DNA from: Pseudomonadota bacterium
GTDB taxonomy: Bacteria > Pseudomonadota > Alphaproteobacteria > Rhizobiales > Afifellaceae
Direction of reading: 5' to 3'
DNA: 10,487 bases
NCBI GenBank assembly: GCA_023417735.1
Contig: JAEZEK010000225.1
Coordinates: 1 to 10,487 of the forward strand
Both the position numbers and the translations under genes were made by a program. Every line of letters starts with the position of its first letter. The first letter of the stretch is position 1. The notes under the pieces are model-generated. The model was not told the origin of the DNA and made no database searches. It worked only from the letters and a program-made list of their open reading frames with translations. Positions 7,419 through 10,487 of the stretch are shown piece by piece.

Positions 7419-7979
7419 ATGGACACTCGCCGCCTGACGCGCGAGACGGGCCTCGAAGCCCGCATCGCCCTTATCGTGGAGCCGATCGTCACGGACCTCG
7501 GCTACGAGCTGGTCCGTGTGAAGGTGACCAGCCAGAACGGCATGACGCTGCAGATCATGGCCGAGCGCCCCGACGGCACGATGGCCGTGGAGGATTGCGA
7601 GGCGATCAGCCGGAACGTCTCGCCCGCGCTCGACGTCGACGACCCGATCGGCCGCGCCTACCATCTCGAGGTGTCGTCGCCCGGCATCGACCGGCCGCTG
7701 ACCCGCGCGAAGGACTTCGCGCTCTGGGCCGGCCACGAGGCGAAGGTCGAGATGGAGACGGCGCACAACGGGCGGAAGCGCTTCCGCGGCATCCTGCTCG
7801 GCGTCAGGGACGGCACGGCCGGCATCCGCCTGCCCAAGGGGTCGGACCCGAACGAGGTCTGGCTTCCGCTCGACGACATCGGCGAGGCGAAGCTCGTGCT
7901 GACCGACGAACTCATCGAGGCGGCTCAGCGCAGCGCCCCCGCCAACGACAACGAAACCGACGAAGATCAACCGGACTGA
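7419..7979 (+). CDS. rimP: Ribosome maturation factor RimP
   Basis: RimP binds the 30S subunit and assists its late assembly. The product is 186 aa, close to the usual alphaproteobacterial length. The N-terminal alpha/beta domain covers about residues 15-90 and ends in the family signature SSPGIDRPL (86-94). The C-terminal SH3/Sm-like barrel follows to about 170, with an acidic, low-complexity tail ([11 protein letters not shown]). The ATG at 7419 is chosen because GGAG (7411-7414) lies just upstream and because the family N-terminus begins near here ([20 protein letters not shown]). The frame is open further upstream, but that part would be translated leader, including the terminator hairpin. 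It is the first gene of the operon; nusA begins 19 bp after the stop. Confidence 0.95.
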   Translation: MDTRRLTRETGLEARIALIVEPIVTDLGYELVRVKVTSQNGMTLQIMAERPDGTMAVEDCEAISRNVSPALDVDDPIGRAYHLEVSSPGIDRPLTRAKDFALWAGHEAKVEMETAHNGRKRFRGILLGVRDGTAGIRLPKGSDPNEVWLPLDDIGEAKLVLTDELIEAAQRSAPANDNETDEDQPD

Positions 7980-7982
7980 CGA

Positions 7983-7990
7983 GGACGGAG
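7983..7990 (+). promoter_or_regulatory. nusA ribosome binding site
   Basis: GGACGGAG ends 8 bases before the nusA ATG. It is one of the clearest Shine-Dalgarno sequences in the window and fixes the nusA start. Confidence 0.6.
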
Positions 7991-7998
7991 CCCCAGCC

Positions 7999-9603
7999 AT
8001 GGCTGTCAGCGCGAACAGGCTCGAACTGCTGCAGATCGCCGATGCGGTCGCACGCGAGAAGACGATCGACCGCCGCATCGTGATCGAGGCGATGGAGGAT
8101 GCGATCCAGAAGGCGGCGAAGTCGCGCTACGGCGTCGATACCGAGATCCGCGCCGAGATCGACAACAAGACCGGCGAGATCCGGCTGCAGCGGCTCATGG
8201 AAGTGGTCGAGACCCCCGAGGACTTCGCCGTCCAGATCGCGCTCGAGGACGCGCGCCGGCGCAATCCGGCCGCCCAGATCGGCGACTTCATCTCCGAGCC
8301 GCTGCCGCCGCTCGATTACGGCCGGATCGCCGCCCAGTCGGCGAAGCAGGTCATCATGCAGAAGGTGCGCGACGCCGAGCGCGACCGCCAGTACGAGGAC
8401 TACAAGGATCGCATCGGCGACATCGTGAACGGCACGGTGAAGCGGGTCGAATACGGCAACGTGATCGTCGATCTCGGCCGCGGCGAGGCCATCATCCGCC
8501 GCGACGAGATGATCCCGCGCGAGACCTTCCGCTACGGCGACCGCGTCCGCGCCTATGTCTACGACGTCCGCCGCGAGCAGCGCGGGCCGCAGATCTTCCT
8601 GTCGCGCACGCATCCGCAGTTCATGGCCAAGCTCTTCACCATGGAAGTGCCGGAAATCTACGACGGCATCATCGAGATCAAGTCGGTCGCGCGCGATCCG
8701 GGCTCCCGCGCCAAGATCGCGGTCGTCTCGCACGATTCCTCCATCGATCCGGTCGGCGCCTGCGTCGGCATGCGCGGCAGCCGCGTCCAGGCGGTGGTCG
8801 GCGAGCTCCACGGCGAGCGCATCGACATCATCCCCTGGTCGCCCGACGCGGCGACCTTCATCGTCAACGCGCTGCAGCCGGCGGAAGTCTCCAAGGTGGT
8901 CCTCGACGAGGACGCCGAGCGCATCGAGGTGGTGGTGCCCGACGACCAGCTGTCGCTCGCGATCGGCCGGCGCGGCCAGAACGTCCGCCTCGCCTCGCAG
9001 CTGACCGGCTGGGACATCGACATCCTGACCGAGGACGAGGAATCGGAGCGCCGGCAGAAGGAGTTCGCCGATCGGACCGAGCTCTTCGTCAATGCGCTCG
9101 ACGTCGACGAGATGGTCGCCCAGCTGCTCGCCTCCGAAGGGTTTGCGAACGTGGAGGAGGTCGCCTATGTAGACCTCGACGAGGTCGCCTCGATCGAGGG
9201 TTTCGACGAGGACACGGCGGAAGAGCTCCAGACCCGCGCCCGCGAATACCTCGAGGCGATCGAGCAGGCCCAGGACGAGGAGCGCCGGCAGCTCGGCGTC
9301 GCCGACGACCTGAAGCAGGTGCCCGGCGTGACCACGCCGATGCTGGTCGCGCTCGGCAAGAACGACATCAAGACGCTCGAGGACCTCGCCTATTGCGCCG
9401 CGGACGACCTCGTCGGCTGGACCGAGCGCAAGGACGGCGAGACGCAGCGCTTCGAGGGCGCGCTGTCCGGCTTCGAGCTGTCGCGGCAGGAAGCCGAGGA
9501 CATCGTGATGGCGGCGCGCCGCCAGGCCGGCCTGATCCCGGAGGAGGCCGAGGCGGCCGAGCCGGAAGCCGAGGCCGAGGGCGAGGAGACGACTGCGGCT
9601 TGA
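7999..9603 (+). CDS. nusA: Transcription termination/antitermination protein NusA
   Basis: NusA binds RNA polymerase and nascent RNA, enhances pausing and intrinsic termination, and takes part in antitermination of rRNA operons. The product is 534 aa. The order is: the polymerase-binding N-terminal domain (about 1-130); the S1 domain starting near [20 protein letters not shown] (140-205); KH1 with GMRG (257-260); KH2 with GRRG (323-326); two helix-hairpin-helix acidic regions (about 362-418 and 438-512); and a short Glu/Ala-rich tail. The two C-terminal regions match the proteobacterial (E. coli-like) form and not the short Gram-positive one. ATG at 7999 has a clear ribosome binding site. Its stop overlaps the TTG of the next gene. 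As a factor that stimulates intrinsic terminators, it is a natural candidate to control the terminator in the operon leader, though nothing in the sequence proves this. Confidence 0.97.
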   Translation: MAVSANRLELLQIADAVAREKTIDRRIVIEAMEDAIQKAAKSRYGVDTEIRAEIDNKTGEIRLQRLMEVVETPEDFAVQIALEDARRRNPAAQIGDFISEPLPPLDYGRIAAQSAKQVIMQKVRDAERDRQYEDYKDRIGDIVNGTVKRVEYGNVIVDLGRGEAIIRRDEMIPRETFRYGDRVRAYVYDVRREQRGPQIFLSRTHPQFMAKLFTMEVPEIYDGIIEIKSVARDPGSRAKIAVVSHDSSIDPVGACVGMRGSRVQAVVGELHGERIDIIPWSPDAATFIVNALQPAEVSKVVLDEDAERIEVVVPDDQLSLAIGRRGQNVRLASQLTGWDIDILTEDEESERRQKEFADRTELFVNALDVDEMVAQLLASEGFANVEEVAYVDLDEVASIEGFDEDTAEELQTRAREYLEAIEQAQDEERRQLGVADDLKQVPGVTTPMLVALGKNDIKTLEDLAYCAADDLVGWTERKDGETQRFEGALSGFELSRQEAEDIVMAARRQAGLIPEEAEAAEPEAEAEGEETTAA

Positions 9604-10268
9604 CCGCGACCGGCGAGGGACAGCCCGCGCGCGACGCGGGGCGGACGCGGACCTGCATCGTCAGCCGCGCGGCGAAACCCGAGGCGGATCTGATCCGTTT
9701 CGTGGCGGATCCGGACAACGTCATCGTGCCGGATCTGAAGGCGAACCTGCCCGGGCGCGGTGCCTGGGTCGCCCTCGATCGCGGGGCGGTGGCCGAAGCG
9801 GTTCGCAGGAACCTCTTCGCCCGGGCCCTCAAGGCGCCCGTCAGGGCGGAGCCGGGCCTGCCGGATCTGGTCGGGGCCCTCCTCCGGAAGGCGGCGCTCG
9901 GACGGCTCGGGCTGGCGCGCAAGGCGGGCGAGGCGGTGACGGGCTTCGCCAAGGTCGAGGGGGCGATCGGTTCGGGGCGCGTGGCGGCGCTCCTGACGGC
10001 CTCCGACGGGGCCGAGGACGGCCGCCGGAAGATGCTTGCGGCGCTCAGGCGACGCTACGGGCCGGAGGCTCCGGTCCCGGTGATCCGCGCGTTCTGCGCG
10101 GAGGAATTGGGTTTGGCATTGGGCCAGCCACATGTGATACATGCTGCCGTGCTCCAGGGCCCGGCGGGACGAAATTTCGCGGCAGCGGCCGAGCGCATAG
10201 CCCGTTACGAGGGCGACACGGCCGGTTCCGTCGCGAACCGAGAAGGCGACGCCAGGAACGACGAATGA
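9600..10268 (+). CDS. YlxR (DUF448) - L7Ae fusion, RNA-binding protein
   Basis: The product is 222 aa. The N-terminal YlxR domain (about 14-80) has the signature GRTRTCIVSR (14-23) and PGRGAW (51-56). The C-terminal part (about 93-190), beginning LLRKAALGRLGLARKAG, resembles the L7Ae/YlxQ ribosomal-protein-like RNA-binding fold. In Firmicutes these are two separate genes, ylxR and ylxQ, between nusA and infB; here they are one polypeptide, as I know from other Alphaproteobacteria. The exact role is not established, but the fold and location point to an RNA- or ribosome-linked function. The start is inferred: TTG at 9600 overlaps the nusA stop (TTGA), with GAGGAG about 11 bases upstream. No ATG or GTG lies between it and the conserved domain, and earlier starts would fall inside nusA. 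The stop overlaps the infB start as ATGA. Confidence 0.9.
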   Translation: MTATGEGQPARDAGRTRTCIVSRAAKPEADLIRFVADPDNVIVPDLKANLPGRGAWVALDRGAVAEAVRRNLFARALKAPVRAEPGLPDLVGALLRKAALGRLGLARKAGEAVTGFAKVEGAIGSGRVAALLTASDGAEDGRRKMLAALRRRYGPEAPVPVIRAFCAEELGLALGQPHVIHAAVLQGPAGRNFAAAAERIARYEGDTAGSVANREGDARNDE

Positions 10269-10487
10269 CAGATACGACGAGCAGAGGCGACAAGACGATC
10301 CGGGTCGAGGGCAGCGGCCGCAAGACGCTTTCGCTGAAGCGCGATACGGATACGGTCAGGCAGAGCTTTTCCGGCGGGCGCTCCAAGGCGGTGCTCGTGG
10401 AGAAGAAGCGCCGTCGCGTGCCGGGACCGGGCGAGCGCCCGGAAGGGGACGAGGCTCCTGCCGTCGTCGAGCGGCCGCGCGAGGCGC
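10265..10487 (+). CDS. infB: Translation initiation factor IF-2, N-terminal part (3' end outside the window)
   Basis: IF-2 is the GTPase that brings initiator tRNA to the 30S subunit and promotes subunit joining. Only 74 codons are present, all from the variable N-terminal region, so no GTPase motif can be seen. The identification rests on the alphaproteobacterial IF-2 start pattern: GDKTIRV, then KTLSLKR, then DTVRQSFSGGRSKAVLVEKK, followed by the basic and Pro/Glu-rich linker. It also rests on position directly after nusA and ylxR. The ATG at 10265 shares ATGA with the upstream stop and has AGGA (10254-10257) at 7-base spacing. Confidence 0.93.
   Translation, partial: MTDTTSRGDKTIRVEGSGRKTLSLKRDTDTVRQSFSGGRSKAVLVEKKRRRVPGPGERPEGDEAPAVVERPREA

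Noticed and set aside
7912..8811. A 299-codon minus-strand frame opposite nusA
   Set aside because: It is antisense of conserved nusA, Asp/Ala/His-rich, with no ribosome binding site or recognisable motif.
1..10487. CRISPR arrays, tRNA or rRNA genes, and tandem repeats
   Set aside because: No regularly spaced direct repeats, tRNA-like cloverleaf sequences or rRNA segments were seen on reading both strands.

Overview
The window is a high-GC chromosomal segment. Its proteins (two-ACT GlnD, MurJ, NusA with two C-terminal helix-hairpin-helix regions, a YlxR-L7Ae fusion, and an IF2 N-terminus with the motif TVRQSFS) fit Alphaproteobacteria, most likely Hyphomicrobiales. No ribosomal RNA or other marker is present to name a genus. 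Most of it is conserved housekeeping DNA. The unusual parts are two gaps or insertions between the conserved genes.

Layout. Positions 1-1388 hold the 3' half of mutS (mismatch repair). Positions 1431 to about 2336, minus strand, hold a SAM-dependent methyltransferase gene of clearly lower GC content, convergent with mutS and divergent from glnD. It looks like an acquired gene and has its own sigma70-like promoter. glnD (PII uridylyltransferase, nitrogen sensing; 2521-5346) and murJ (lipid II flippase; 5343-6899) overlap by four bases and are probably co-transcribed. A gap of 519 bp (6900-7418) follows. Its first part carries a minus-strand fragment resembling the C-terminus of an insertion-sequence transposase. 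Its last part carries a good promoter and a hairpin with a T-run.

From 7419 to the end runs the classical rimP - nusA - ylxR/L7Ae - infB operon, linking 30S maturation, transcription elongation/termination control and translation initiation. Its genes are 19 bp apart or overlap by 3-4 bases, and infB runs off the right edge.

The points most worth following up are: (1) the hairpin plus T-run between the rimP promoter and rimP, which lies inside the predicted transcript and looks like an attenuator; (2) the low-GC methyltransferase with a promoter that argues for a start 90 bp inside the longest reading frame; (3) the transposase fossil; and (4) a V/I-to-G difference in an otherwise near-invariant MutS ATPase motif. 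I do not see a clearly new multi-gene system. The very long antisense reading frames are by-products of high GC content.
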